From contig JANQFG010000208.1 in assembly GCA_028277985.1 (NCBI GenBank), positions 124,001-188,000 on the forward strand: a stretch of 64,000 bases of DNA, in the 5' to 3' direction. Origin of the DNA: a bacterium (GTDB lineage: Bacteria; Desulfobacterota; DSWW01). A model generated the notes under the pieces. That model had not been told where the DNA came from, did no database searches, and saw only the letters and a list, made by a program, of their open reading frames with translations. Shown piece by piece: positions 43,390 to 52,546 of the stretch. The position numbers were made by a program, and so were the translations under genes. Within the stretch, counting starts at the first letter, position 1. Each line of letters begins with the position of its first letter.

Positions 43390-44168
43390 TACTCCATCAC
43401 CCCCTTTTCCTTCAAGATTTGGATGATCCCTTCGGCAATGTCGTGAAGACCACCTTCGATCATCTTTGCACCCCCGGTTTGCGGGGACTCGAATATCTCC
43501 TCGATGGCCGTCCGGGGAGAGAGATCCTCCTCGGACAGATTCAAATCGTCGAGGGCGAAGACTTCCAGCTCTTTCTTGTGCGCCTTTCGGACGGCCAGGA
43601 TGGAAACGTAGCGGGGCTCGTTGATACCTGTCTGGATACTCAAGAGGGCCGGTAGTTCGAGTGTGAAGACTTCCTCCACGCCGCCCTCCAATTCGACCCT
43701 GACGGTTGCGGTTCCGTCGCCAACCTCGAGGGAGTTCACGACGGCAGCATGGGAAATGTCCAGGTGCTCGGCAAGCATGCTTCCCACGACCCCTTCATTG
43801 TGGTCATTCGCCTGGACCCCGGTGAAAACGAGGTCACAACCGTTTTGTCTCAGGACCTCTGACAGGGCCTTGGAGATCAAATACCCGTCCGGGACCACTG
43901 CCCCGGGATCTATGCGAACCGCCTTGTCGGCCCCCATGGCCAGACACTTCCAGAGGATCTCTTCATCCGGTTTTTCACCGACGGTAACGACCGTGACGTT
44001 TCCACCGCTTTGCTCCTTTAGAAGGACCGCCTCTTCCACGGCGTAGCTGTCCCACTCGTTCATGACATAGGCCAGCCGGCTCTTGTCGATCTCTTTGCCG
44101 GAAGCATCGATCCTAAGGTCCACCTCCTGGGTCATGGGGACCGGCTTCACACATACCCATATGTCCAT
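43389..44168 (-). CDS. etfB: Electron transfer flavoprotein beta subunit
   Basis: 259-residue partner of EtfA. It starts MDIWVCVKPVPMTQEVDLRI, has the AMP/FAD-binding region TGVQANDHNEGVVGSMLAEHL and the recognition-loop region ELPALLSIQTGINEPRYVS. AGAGGAAAGATC precedes the ATG at 44168; an in-frame extension of over 80 codons into the EMO gene was rejected. Directly downstream of the membrane FeS oxidoreductase and upstream of etfA, as expected for a complete ETF:quinone electron route. Confidence 0.96.
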   Translation of the reverse strand: MDIWVCVKPVPMTQEVDLRIDASGKEIDKSRLAYVMNEWDSYAVEEAVLLKEQSGGNVTVVTVGEKPDEEILWKCLAMGADKAVRIDPGAVVPDGYLISKALSEVLRQNGCDLVFTGVQANDHNEGVVGSMLAEHLDISHAAVVNSLEVGDGTATVRVELEGGVEEVFTLELPALLSIQTGINEPRYVSILAVRKAHKKELEVFALDDLNLSEEDLSPRTAIEEIFESPQTGGAKMIEGGLHDIAEGIIQILKEKGVME

Positions 44169-44185
44169 GATCTTTCCTCTACTTC

Positions 44186-46183
44186 TTAGAGGGAGTCCAG
44201 CAAGAGCGTCATCAAATCGACGACCTTGATCTCTTCCTCGAGACCATCGGTCTTTACGGCATCGTCGAAGTGTATGAAACAAAACGGGCAGGCCGTAACC
44301 AGCACATCGGCGCCGACCGCCCGGGCCATCCGGACCCTGAGTGTTGCAGGCCTGACCTTTTCCTCTTCTATTTCGTGCCAGAGGATCACATCCGCCCCAC
44401 CGCAACAAAAACTGCAATCCCTGTTCTTGTCCATCTCCATAAGCTTCATATCCGGTATCGCACGCAGCAGGTGTCTGGCCGGTTCATACGTTTCGTTGTG
44501 ACGTCCCAGGTAGCAGGGGTCGTGATAGGTGTAGATTCTTTCGTTGATCCGCGTGGTATTCGGCCTCAGCTTGCCCGCTGCCAGCAGTTCGGCAAAGTAC
44601 TGGGTGTAATGCGAGACGTAAGAGACGCCCGGGTAATCGTTCTTCAGGGTATTGAAGGCATGTGGGTCCACAGTGACGACGCGGTTGAAGCGGACAGACC
44701 CCAATGTCTGCATGTTCTGCTCCACCAGGAGCTGGAACAGGCCCTCTTCCCCCATGCGCCGGACCTGGTGGCCGGTGTCCGTTTCCCGTTTGCCCAGGAT
44801 GCCGAAGTCGATGCCGGCACTCTTCAGTCCCGTGGCAACGGCCCGGGTGACGGCCCGGCTCTGGCGATCGTAGGCACCATAGCCGTCCACATATAACAGG
44901 ACGTCCACTGATTCGCCCTCTTCGAGAATGCGAACGGGAACGTCTTCCATGTCCTCGAGCCACTCCACCCGCTTCTCCGGTGGCTTCCCAAAGGGGTTCC
45001 CCGTGGCCTCGACGTTCTGGAACACCGCGTTGAATCCGGTGGGGTTCTTCGAGTTCTCCACCAAATGCCGACGCATATCGACGATCTTATCGATATACTC
45101 GATGAATAGGGGGCACTCTTGTTCGCAGGCCCCGCAGGTGGTGCAGGACCAGAGGGATTCCGGGTCGATCACGTCCCCTACCATGGCCGCCGGATTCTCT
45201 CCGGCGCTGTCTTCTCCATTACCTCTGTTTGCATACCCGTAATCCCGCAGCTCAAGCGTAAGATCCCTGGGAGATAGAGGCCGGCCCGCCTCATGGGCCG
45301 GGCAGTTGTCCGTACAGCGTCCGCACTCAGTGCATACGGAGAAATCGAAGATTTGCTTCCATGTGAACTCTTCGAACTCGCCGACTCCGCAGGTTTCGAG
45401 GTCCTCGAAACGTTCCACGCCGTGGCGGGCGGGTTTAAGGGCACCCCGGTTTCGATTTCTAAGAAATATGTTTGCCGGCCCGATCAGGGCATGAATGAAT
45501 CTGGAACGGGGCAGATAGGCAAACAGACCCAGCACAGCCGTCAGGTGGAACCACCAGAGCACGCGATGGGTCATCTCCTGCGTATTGACGGGGGAGTCAG
45601 CGAAGACCCGGGACACCCAGAGCCCCACGGGCGACCAACTGCCCCAAGGGTCGCGGGTAACGGAGATCCGGGCTCCTTCAATGAGAAAGCCGCTCGCGAG
45701 AATGGCCGCAAAACCCGTCAGGAATAGAGGATCGCCCGACATACCTTCATAGCGATCCGGACGAAGAACGTATCGATTCACAATGGCGATCACAATCCCC
45801 GCCAGCGCCGCCAGTCCGGCCATATCCAGAGCCAGCGATTGGAAGTATAGGTAGAAATGGCCTTGCATGACCGGCAGGCCGAAATCCGCTTCGAGCAGCA
45901 CCACTACGGTCCCGATGAACAGGACGACAAAACCACCGAAAATCAGGGCGTGAAACAAACCTGCCAAAGGGTACCGGATCATCCGGGCATGGGAAAACAA
46001 CTGTTTCACCGTGCCCGCCAGCCGCTCGCAGACCCCGTCCAGACGATGGTCTTCCAGCCCCACTCGCCAGGTCTGCAGGCGGCGGTAGAGGCCCCATGCG
46101 AAGATCAATACGCTGATCCCTAACAGGGCATACAAGAAACAATGGTTGTCTATGTTCCAGTAGATTTCGCGTGTGGGTTTCAT
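44186..46183 (-). CDS. ETF:menaquinone oxidoreductase-like membrane FeS protein (EMO/EtfD type)
   Basis: 665 residues that would pass electrons from ETF to menaquinone. The first ~250 residues are a NarI-like membrane part with about six helices and several histidines for heme; two ferredoxin motifs follow (CTECGRCTDNCP and CTTCGACEQECP), and the C-terminal half has two CCG/heterodisulfide-reductase D domains (HDPCYLGRHNETYEPARHLL, CSFCCGGADV, TACPFCFIHFDDAV). Such proteins are known next to etfBA in anaerobic fatty-acid and aromatic-acid oxidisers. It lies between the acyl-CoA dehydrogenase genes and etfB in one operon. Confidence 0.93.
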   Translation of the reverse strand: MKPTREIYWNIDNHCFLYALLGISVLIFAWGLYRRLQTWRVGLEDHRLDGVCERLAGTVKQLFSHARMIRYPLAGLFHALIFGGFVVLFIGTVVVLLEADFGLPVMQGHFYLYFQSLALDMAGLAALAGIVIAIVNRYVLRPDRYEGMSGDPLFLTGFAAILASGFLIEGARISVTRDPWGSWSPVGLWVSRVFADSPVNTQEMTHRVLWWFHLTAVLGLFAYLPRSRFIHALIGPANIFLRNRNRGALKPARHGVERFEDLETCGVGEFEEFTWKQIFDFSVCTECGRCTDNCPAHEAGRPLSPRDLTLELRDYGYANRGNGEDSAGENPAAMVGDVIDPESLWSCTTCGACEQECPLFIEYIDKIVDMRRHLVENSKNPTGFNAVFQNVEATGNPFGKPPEKRVEWLEDMEDVPVRILEEGESVDVLLYVDGYGAYDRQSRAVTRAVATGLKSAGIDFGILGKRETDTGHQVRRMGEEGLFQLLVEQNMQTLGSVRFNRVVTVDPHAFNTLKNDYPGVSYVSHYTQYFAELLAAGKLRPNTTRINERIYTYHDPCYLGRHNETYEPARHLLRAIPDMKLMEMDKNRDCSFCCGGADVILWHEIEEEKVRPATLRVRMARAVGADVLVTACPFCFIHFDDAVKTDGLEEEIKVVDLMTLLLDSL

Positions 46184-46186
46184 TTT

Positions 46187-47320
46187 CTACATGCCCATGG
46201 CACGTGCCACCGTCTCCAGATGGTCATCAGTGGTGCCGAAAGACAAGGCAGCCACCTTGGCCCGACGGAAGTACAGGTGCATGTCCATCTCCTCGCAAAA
46301 GGAGGTCCCCCCGTGAATCTGGTGTCCCAGCAGAGTGACCCGATGCGATGCCGGCCCCATCCATGCCTTGGCCATCGAGATCTCACGGGTTGCCGGAAGC
46401 CCCTGATCCAGGGTCCAGGCAGCTCGGTATGTCAGGAAGCGTAGGGTATCGAGATCCACCATCATGTCTGCGCAGTGGTGCTGGATGGCCTGGAACCTGG
46501 CGATGGGTTTGCCGAATTGTTCCCGCTTCTTCGCATATGCCACGGCCGAGTCCAAGGTGGTCTGGAGGCCGCCCACGATATCGGCGCATTTGGCGAGGGC
46601 GGCGATTTCGTTTACCTTCACCAGGGTATCCCATGCGGTTCCCTCGTCCCCCAAGCGGTTCTCCGCAGGTATCCTGACATCGTCCAGGACCACTTCACAT
46701 TGTCCGTCGAATCCCAGGGTTTCCATGACGGATACCGTGACACCTTCAGATGCAGGATCCACCAGGAACAGGGAAATCCCCTCTTCGGGCGTGCCGTCTT
46801 TGCCGGTCCGGGCCGCACAGAGTATGGTTTGAGAAACATGCGCGTTTTCCACGAAGAGCTTGGTGCCCTGGAGAATGTAGGCTTCTCCTTCGGTCCTGGC
46901 CTCTGTGGCGACACCCTGGGCATCATCCCAACCTCCGGGCTCTTTTTCGGCAAGGGACAGAATCAACCCGCCTTCAGCGACCCTGGGCAACAACTGCTCT
47001 TTCTGTGACTCGGATCCGGCAAGGGAGATCGTCAGAGCTCCCAACACCGCCGTCGACAAGAACGGGCCGGGAAAACATGCTTCGCCCATGGCCTCCTGCA
47101 AAATGGCCAGCTCCATGAATTCGCCTTCCAGACCTCCGTACGCCTCGGGAATCAACACGCCGAGCCAGCCCAATTCAGCCATCCGCTGCCACCGCTTCTC
47201 ATCATAACCCGAGCGGTTTGCCATCTGCTCCCGGATCAGCGAGGTTCCGCCTTCCTTCGCAACAAATTCCCTCGCGCTGCCCATGAGTGTCTTCTGATAT
47301 TCTGTGAACTCGAAGTCCAT
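46187..47320 (-). CDS. Acyl-CoA dehydrogenase family protein (pair member 1)
   Basis: 377-residue ACAD-fold protein. It has VKVNEIAALAKCADIVGGLQTT, REQFGKPIARFQAIQHHCAD and, near the C-terminus, GHQIHGGTSFCEEMDMHLYFRRAK, where an HGG turn and acidic residues take the place of the standard GGxGY...E catalytic helix. The substrate/FAD loop LSLAEKEPGGWDDAQGVA differs from the common TEP-GSD form. These deviations and the adjacent second ACAD gene suggest an alpha2beta2 heterotetramer, as known for ring- and side-chain-acting ACADs of steroid degraders. Twenty-two bases separate it from its partner. Confidence 0.9.
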   Translation of the reverse strand: MDFEFTEYQKTLMGSAREFVAKEGGTSLIREQMANRSGYDEKRWQRMAELGWLGVLIPEAYGGLEGEFMELAILQEAMGEACFPGPFLSTAVLGALTISLAGSESQKEQLLPRVAEGGLILSLAEKEPGGWDDAQGVATEARTEGEAYILQGTKLFVENAHVSQTILCAARTGKDGTPEEGISLFLVDPASEGVTVSVMETLGFDGQCEVVLDDVRIPAENRLGDEGTAWDTLVKVNEIAALAKCADIVGGLQTTLDSAVAYAKKREQFGKPIARFQAIQHHCADMMVDLDTLRFLTYRAAWTLDQGLPATREISMAKAWMGPASHRVTLLGHQIHGGTSFCEEMDMHLYFRRAKVAALSFGTTDDHLETVARAMGM

Positions 47321-47342
47321 GAGTCATTCCTTTCCTGCCACT

Positions 47343-48527
47343 TCAGCCCATACCCAACCCGAGTTTTGCGATGATGCCCCGCTGAATCTCAAAAGTGCCG
47401 CCACCGATGCCCAGAGGGATGCTGCTCAGGAAGAAGGCCGACAGCCGCCCTTTGAGCGGCGTCCTTTTGGACGCCCCCATTAGCTGGCCGTAGCGGCCCA
47501 GAATGTCCAGACCGGCGCTGGCCATGTGCCGCCCGTGCTGCGACACCATCAGATAGGAAACGGCGGGTTGATAGGTGGGAATCTCTCCCTTCATTTGAAG
47601 GCTCATCACTCGATAACCCAAGAGCGCCGCGCCTTCGTTCTCGACCGCCAGTTCAGCCAGCTTGCGCCGCACAGCCGGATTGTGCGACAGCACGCCGTCT
47701 CTCCAGGGAGTCTCTTTGGCAAAGGCGACAAGATCTTCCAGAAGCCGCCTGGTATAGAAGACCGGGTGGATAATGCTTCGCTCGTAGCTGAGTGCGGTCA
47801 TGAGCACGGGCCAGCCCATGTTCAGGCCCCCCACGATCTCTGTCGCAGGCACGCGCACATCGTTGAAGACCGTCTCGTCGAAATGTGGATAGCCCAGCAC
47901 GTTGTTCATGGGGGTGGTCTCGATCCCATCGGACTTCATATCCACGATGAAGATAGTGATCCCCTTGTGTTTGGGGGCTTCCGTGTCGGTACGGACAGCC
48001 AGCCAGCAGTAGTCGGAATGACGCGCGTTGGTTTGAAAGGTCTTCACTCCGTTGATGACATAGTCGTCCCCGTCTCTTACGGCTCTGGTTTGAAGCGAAG
48101 CCAGGTCCGAGCCCGCGTTCGGCTCGCTATATCCGATCGAAAAGATCAGCTCTCCCCGGCCAAGGCCGTTCACATACTTGTCCTTCTGCTCTTCCGTGCC
48201 GTGGACGAGAATCGTGGGGCCCACGAAATCGACACCCATCATGTCATTGTGGGAAGACGGGGCCCCGCAGTGGTATTTCTCCTGCCGGATGATGAACTGC
48301 TCCTCCGGGCTCGCGTCCATGCCCCCGTATTTCTTCGGATAGTGCGGTGCATGCCATCCCCTGGCCGCCATCTTCTTCTCGAACTCCACGGCCATATGGA
48401 TGATTTCTTCCGTGTCGGACAGGTAATCCGGATCCAGGTCTTTCCAACCATCCGGCAAATTCTCCTGTATCCAGGCACGCACCTCTTGCTGGAAAGCCTT
48501 CTGCTTTTGCGAAAACCCGAAGTCCAT
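47343..48527 (-). CDS. Acyl-CoA dehydrogenase family protein (pair member 2)
   Basis: 394-residue ACAD, first gene of the ACAD-ACAD-EMO-etfBA operon. It has FSIGYSEPNAGSDLASLQTRA (substrate loop), DDYVINGVKTFQTNARHSDY, and the C-terminal GIGGGTFEIQRGIIAKLGLG, the standard ACAD end. The helix that normally bears the catalytic glutamate reads LDILGRYGQLM and lacks the GGxGY...E motif, complementing the deviations of pair member 1. A shared-type promoter lies about 230 bases upstream (48748-48784), giving a long leader. Substrate unknown; a bulky acyl-CoA is likely for paired ACADs. Confidence 0.92.
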   Translation of the reverse strand: MDFGFSQKQKAFQQEVRAWIQENLPDGWKDLDPDYLSDTEEIIHMAVEFEKKMAARGWHAPHYPKKYGGMDASPEEQFIIRQEKYHCGAPSSHNDMMGVDFVGPTILVHGTEEQKDKYVNGLGRGELIFSIGYSEPNAGSDLASLQTRAVRDGDDYVINGVKTFQTNARHSDYCWLAVRTDTEAPKHKGITIFIVDMKSDGIETTPMNNVLGYPHFDETVFNDVRVPATEIVGGLNMGWPVLMTALSYERSIIHPVFYTRRLLEDLVAFAKETPWRDGVLSHNPAVRRKLAELAVENEGAALLGYRVMSLQMKGEIPTYQPAVSYLMVSQHGRHMASAGLDILGRYGQLMGASKRTPLKGRLSAFFLSSIPLGIGGGTFEIQRGIIAKLGLGMG

Positions 48528-48567
48528 AAAGCCGCTCCTCTAAGAAAAAGCTTCTGGAAACATTCAA

Positions 48568-48762
48568 ATGGCGAGTCTCATGAACTACGAACGGCCGGGG
48601 AATGTCATGCGCATCAACATCCAGAAGGCACTGAAAATCTGCAGGAGGAAAATCCACGGTCCCGGCGGAGCGGCCGAATTGCTGAATGTTGTTCCCAACA
48701 CTCCCATCACCGACTCTTTGCCCCGAGGCCAGAATAATAATCCTATTCAGAATGACATTTAG
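48568..48762 (+). pseudogene. Remnant of a Fis-type HTH from a sigma-54 activator
   Basis: A 64-codon frame whose middle (NIQKALKICRRKIHGPGGAA then ELLNVVPNT) reads like the C-terminal helix-turn-helix of FhlA/NtrC-type activators, whose usual form is a GxGGAAxLLGxxPNTLxxRMKKLGI pattern. After NT the expected LxxRMKKLGI is gone and the frame ends in unrelated residues, and nothing upstream resembles an AAA+ domain. It lies in the leader of the leftward ACAD operon and covers part of promoter D. Best read as a degraded gene end; the chance of coincidence is real. Confidence 0.45.
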
Positions 48763-48784
48763 CAGTTGATTATTGTTCTGTCAA
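48748..48784 (-). promoter_or_regulatory. Shared-type promoter D (ACAD-EMO-ETF operon)
   Basis: Minus strand: TTGACA (48784-48779), 17-base spacer, TAAATG (48761-48756), two bases, ATTCTG (48753-48748). CAGAA overlapping the -35 end and TTCTG after the -10 box form an inverted pair. Confidence 0.6.
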
Positions 48785-48885
48785 TGGAACTCATACAGGT
48801 CCCGTGGTCGCTTCAGCACGACCCGAATCTACCCTACCATGATTCATTCAATGGGATCATCACTGGGCTTCTATCAAAATTCCGC

Positions 48886-48922
48886 TTGACAGAGCTTTAT
48901 TCTTTTGGTAAATCTGATTCTG
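48886..48922 (+). promoter_or_regulatory. Shared-type promoter E (YCF48-RND-DUF1302-DUF1329 operon)
   Basis: TTGACA (48886-48891), 17-base spacer, TAAATC (48909-48914), two bases, ATTCTG (48917-48922), 125 bases before the YCF48 gene. Back to back with promoter D. Confidence 0.65.
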
Positions 48923-49046
48923 TCACCAAATGAAATTTGGAGTAATGCACTGAACCTCTGTCGTTGCAAGTGCAACTATAGACGGCATTCTCGCAAAACA
49001 TCAACTTTTTCAGTGACATTGGTCTTCCACGAAGAGAGGCCCTCGT

Positions 49047-50099
49047 ATGCCCTTGTCGGCGACCAGGAACAGACCGAAGAGCCCGCCGGCCGTCCTGGGA
49101 ATAGACCGTTTCATATGCATCCCGACTGCGTTGCCCCTCATCCTTCTCTTCTCTCTGCTGAGTCTACCGTGGACCGTGGACGCCGAACCGAAGGAATGGC
49201 TGGCACACGATCTCTTTTCGGTCAGTTTCCCGACTGAGAATGACGGATGGGTGTGCGGCCGCTGGGGCACCATTCTGAACACTTCCGACGGCGGGGGTAC
49301 TTGGGCCCAGCAAGCCTCCGGCACGGACTTCACTTTGAGTGATCTCCATTTCATTGACTCCCTCAATGGATGGGCCGTGGGAGACGGTGGAACCATCCTC
49401 CACACGGAGGACGGCGGCCGGTCATGGAAGAAGCAGCAGAGCGACGTGGAATACTTCCTGATGGGTGTTTTCTTCTTGGACGCCCGGACGGGTTGGGTGG
49501 TGACCGAGTGGACCACGATTTTGCATACCCGGGACGGAGGAAAAAGCTGGGAGATACAACACAGCGAAGGGGATTTCATCCTCAAGAGCATCTCCTTCTG
49601 CAATCCGGACACCGGATGGGCCGCGGGCGAATACGGGTACATCTACCACACGAAGGACGGTGGAATCACATGGAAGCAACAAGCCGGGGAGTTCGGCTTC
49701 TCCGAGGACGGCAGCGAGATCATAGGGGGGGACTTCCTGTTTGACGTCGTGGCCATCGATCCGATGACCGCTTGGGTCGTGGGCATCGACGGCCATGTGG
49801 GACGGACAACCGACGGGGGAGAAACCTGGGAGAGGATCTCCGGCGATTTTCCGAAGACTCAGCTCTTCACGATTGCATCCGACGGGAACGATTCCTTCTT
49901 GATCGGTGGAAAGGCCTCAATGCTCGTAAGTGCCGACAATGGAAAATCGTTTTCCGCGTGCCGCATGGAACCGGAGATCACCTACGGGTGGATCTATGGG
50001 ATCTCTCGAAGAGGTCAGAAGGGTTTCGCAGCAGTCGGCAGAGAAGGGTGGATCTATATGAGCGACCCGAAGGGGTTCACCTGGCAAAGAGTCGATTGA
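49047..50099 (+). CDS. Secreted YCF48/BNR-type beta-propeller protein
   Basis: 350 residues with a signal anchor (ALPLILLFSLLSLPWTVDA, ~residues 29-47) followed by repeated blades of the YCF48/photosystem-stability-factor type: GWVCGRWGTILNTSDGGGTW, GWAVGDGGTILHTEDGGRSW, GWVVTEWTTILHTRDGGKSW, GWAAGEYGYIYHTKDGGITW, and weaker VVGIDGHVGRTTDGGETW and later copies, about six to seven blades. In other bacteria such propellers accompany RND/MMPL, DUF1302 and DUF1329 genes, exactly as here; they may act as an assembly factor or lid of the export complex. First gene of the plus-strand operon. Confidence 0.9.
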   Translation: MPLSATRNRPKSPPAVLGIDRFICIPTALPLILLFSLLSLPWTVDAEPKEWLAHDLFSVSFPTENDGWVCGRWGTILNTSDGGGTWAQQASGTDFTLSDLHFIDSLNGWAVGDGGTILHTEDGGRSWKKQQSDVEYFLMGVFFLDARTGWVVTEWTTILHTRDGGKSWEIQHSEGDFILKSISFCNPDTGWAAGEYGYIYHTKDGGITWKQQAGEFGFSEDGSEIIGGDFLFDVVAIDPMTAWVVGIDGHVGRTTDGGETWERISGDFPKTQLFTIASDGNDSFLIGGKASMLVSADNGKSFSACRMEPEITYGWIYGISRRGQKGFAAVGREGWIYMSDPKGFTWQRVD

Positions 50100-50136
50100 G
50101 CGTGGGACAGCGTCTGCATTACAGAGCGCTTCAGGG

Positions 50137-52521
50137 ATGGGAATGACGACAACGAATGGAAAAAAAGATCGATTCTGCCTGTTTGTGACCCGTCACCGAC
50201 TGGCATTTTTATTGCTCACACTGGCCATCACCCTGGGGGGTGCAGCCGGAGCGCTTAGAATCAAGTCGGACGTCATCCTGTGGCACCTGTTCCCCTATTC
50301 TCATCCCTATTTCCAACTCCATGCTCGATTCGCGCAGGTCTTCGGAGGCGGCGGCTCAACCGCCGTAATCGTCCTGGCAGCAAAAGAAGGGGACATCTTC
50401 ACCCGGGAAACCCTGGCCAAGATCAAGCAGATGACGGATGAGATTCTGCTTTGGGAGGAGATCTATCGCGTCCTTACAGGCTCGATAGCAACGCAGTCCA
50501 CCAAGGTCGTAAAGTCCAAGGCGAAGGGGGAGATCTCCGTTTCTCCCTTGATGTACCCGGGCGTGCCTGAGACGGAAGAAGAGATCCAATCACTCAAACA
50601 GCATATCTTCTCCAACCCGTCCTATGACGGAATCCTGGTGTCCAGCGACGGGACCGCAGCCCTCGTCATGACGGACTTCAAGGATAACATATCTTACGCG
50701 AGGGCTTTCGAACTCCTGACTTCCCTTGCGGACAGGTTCACGGACGACGAGACGCGGGTCCACATTGTCGGCTACCCCATGCTCATGGGCTGGATATACA
50801 GCCACAAGCCCCAGATGTATCTCGTCTTCGGCGTCAGTATCCTTCTCATGATTCTCATCCTGGTCGTCATTTTCCGAAACCTGGTGGGCATGGTTGCACC
50901 GATCGCCATGTCTGCCGTCTGCACCCTCCTCGGCCTCGGATTCGTCGGATGGACGGGTATCAACTTCAGCCCCCTCCTTTATGTGCTGGCCTTTCTGGTA
51001 GGTGCTCGCATGCTCAGCAATGCGGTTCAAATCACAAGCCGGTACATAGAGGAGTTCCGAGTGAGCGGCGACCCACAGACAGCATGCTACCAGACAATGC
51101 GTACCATGATGATGCCGAACGCGGCAGCCGTGGCCACGGACGCGGTGGGATTCATGGTTCTCGCCGTGGCGAAAATCGTGTTGATGCTGCATATAGCGAT
51201 CATGATGAGCTTCTGGATGCTCACGATCGGCCTGTCCGCCATGCTGGTACCGATTATCTGCAGCTTCCTGCCCATGCAGACAGGCAGCACGTCAGATGCC
51301 AAAGAGAAGACCGGCGGGCTCGGGAATCTCATAAAGGTCACGGCGCAGTTTGCCATCCACAAGGGGCAGTATGCTATCTGGACGCTCGTCGCGGCGGTTA
51401 TCCTGGTAGGGACATGGCAGGCCTCGCAGCTCAAAGTAGGGGATCCGACCCCCGGCTCGCCCATCCTCTGGCCGGACCATACGTACAATCAGGATGCTGC
51501 CTTTCTGAACGACCAATTCAATGCCTCTTCTGAGACGTTCACTCTGTACTACGACGGAGAACCGGAATCGGTTTACGATCCGATGGTCTGGACCACTTTC
51601 AAGAAGTTCGACCAACACATGGCGAGAAACCTGCCGGATATATACAAATCCTCCATGTCGATCATTGACATGGGGAAGATGTTGAACCTGACCTACAGGG
51701 ATGGAGATCAGATCTGGTATGAGTTGCCTCGCAAGGAATCCCTGCTCGAAGGGATCCTCGGGATGGTGCGGCAGACCGCCGGTCCGGCCTATTTACAGAG
51801 GTTCCTGGACCCCACACTGGAGCGCACGCAGATCACGCTCTACTTCTCGGACCACACCTCGGACAACATGCTCCGCATCAAGGAAGCGGCGTACGAGTTC
51901 TTCGAGGAGAACTCCATGACCACCGAGCGGGGGCAATTCCGGCTCGCCGGTGGAAGGATCGGGTTGGAGATCGCTCTGAACGAGGAAATGGCTGCAGTCC
52001 ATGCAAAGATGGAAATCATGGTGCTGGGCGCGATCTTTCTCATGTGCTCTCTGGCGTTTCGATCCTTTGTAGCGGGTGCCATGCTGACCCTGCCGCTGAT
52101 TCTCTCGAACCTGGTCGCGTTCACCTACATGGCTCTTGCCAATATCGGACTCTCGACGAACACCTTGCCGTGCTCTTCGGTCGGTGTCGGGGTGGGGGTC
52201 GATTTCGCCATCTACCTTTACAGCCGTTGTATCGAGGAGTTCAAGCGCAACGGCGAGGGTTGGGAACCCACCGTTCTGCGGAGCGTATTGACTGCGGGGA
52301 GAGGGATTCTCTTCACGGGAATCACCCTCATCCTACCCCTCTTCATCTGGTATTTCATCGCACCGCTCAAGTTTCAGGCCCAGATGGGGCTCTTCCTAGC
52401 CATGCTTTTGCTGGTGAACATGCTTGCCGCCCTGACACTTCATCCTCTTCTCATCTTGCTCGTCCGACCCAGATTCATGAAGAGGAATTCACAAGTCAAC
52501 GAACTTGAGAACAGGAAATGA
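50137..52521 (+). CDS. RND/MMPL-family lipid transporter
   Basis: 794-residue inner-membrane pump. One N-terminal helix (~20-42), a large periplasmic loop, a bundle of five helices from ~residue 228 (YLVFGVSILLMILILVVIF, then GMVAPIAMSAVCTLLGLGFV) including a sterol-sensing-like segment, a second periplasmic loop (~430-620) and a second five-helix bundle, typical of the HpnN/MmpL side of the RND family. Proton-relay aspartates are not obvious; GVGVGVDFAIYLYSR carries the conserved Asp of the second bundle, while the first bundle reads AFLVGARMLSNAVQ in place of the usual acidic residue. Such pumps move hopanoids, steroids, quinones or other lipids. The gene lies between a YCF48 propeller and an outer-membrane DUF1302 protein. 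Confidence 0.92.
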   Translation: MGMTTTNGKKDRFCLFVTRHRLAFLLLTLAITLGGAAGALRIKSDVILWHLFPYSHPYFQLHARFAQVFGGGGSTAVIVLAAKEGDIFTRETLAKIKQMTDEILLWEEIYRVLTGSIATQSTKVVKSKAKGEISVSPLMYPGVPETEEEIQSLKQHIFSNPSYDGILVSSDGTAALVMTDFKDNISYARAFELLTSLADRFTDDETRVHIVGYPMLMGWIYSHKPQMYLVFGVSILLMILILVVIFRNLVGMVAPIAMSAVCTLLGLGFVGWTGINFSPLLYVLAFLVGARMLSNAVQITSRYIEEFRVSGDPQTACYQTMRTMMMPNAAAVATDAVGFMVLAVAKIVLMLHIAIMMSFWMLTIGLSAMLVPIICSFLPMQTGSTSDAKEKTGGLGNLIKVTAQFAIHKGQYAIWTLVAAVILVGTWQASQLKVGDPTPGSPILWPDHTYNQDAAFLNDQFNASSETFTLYYDGEPESVYDPMVWTTFKKFDQHMARNLPDIYKSSMSIIDMGKMLNLTYRDGDQIWYELPRKESLLEGILGMVRQTAGPAYLQRFLDPTLERTQITLYFSDHTSDNMLRIKEAAYEFFEENSMTTERGQFRLAGGRIGLEIALNEEMAAVHAKMEIMVLGAIFLMCSLAFRSFVAGAMLTLPLILSNLVAFTYMALANIGLSTNTLPCSSVGVGVGVDFAIYLYSRCIEEFKRNGEGWEPTVLRSVLTAGRGILFTGITLILPLFIWYFIAPLKFQAQMGLFLAMLLLVNMLAALTLHPLLILLVRPRFMKRNSQVNELENRK

Positions 52522-52546
52522 ATCCACGAACCTGGGGGGGGGAAAC

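Noticed and set aside
48905..49237. 110-codon plus-strand frame at the start of the YCF48 gene
   Set aside because: It starts at the promoter and overlaps the signal-peptide region of the YCF48 gene in another phase.
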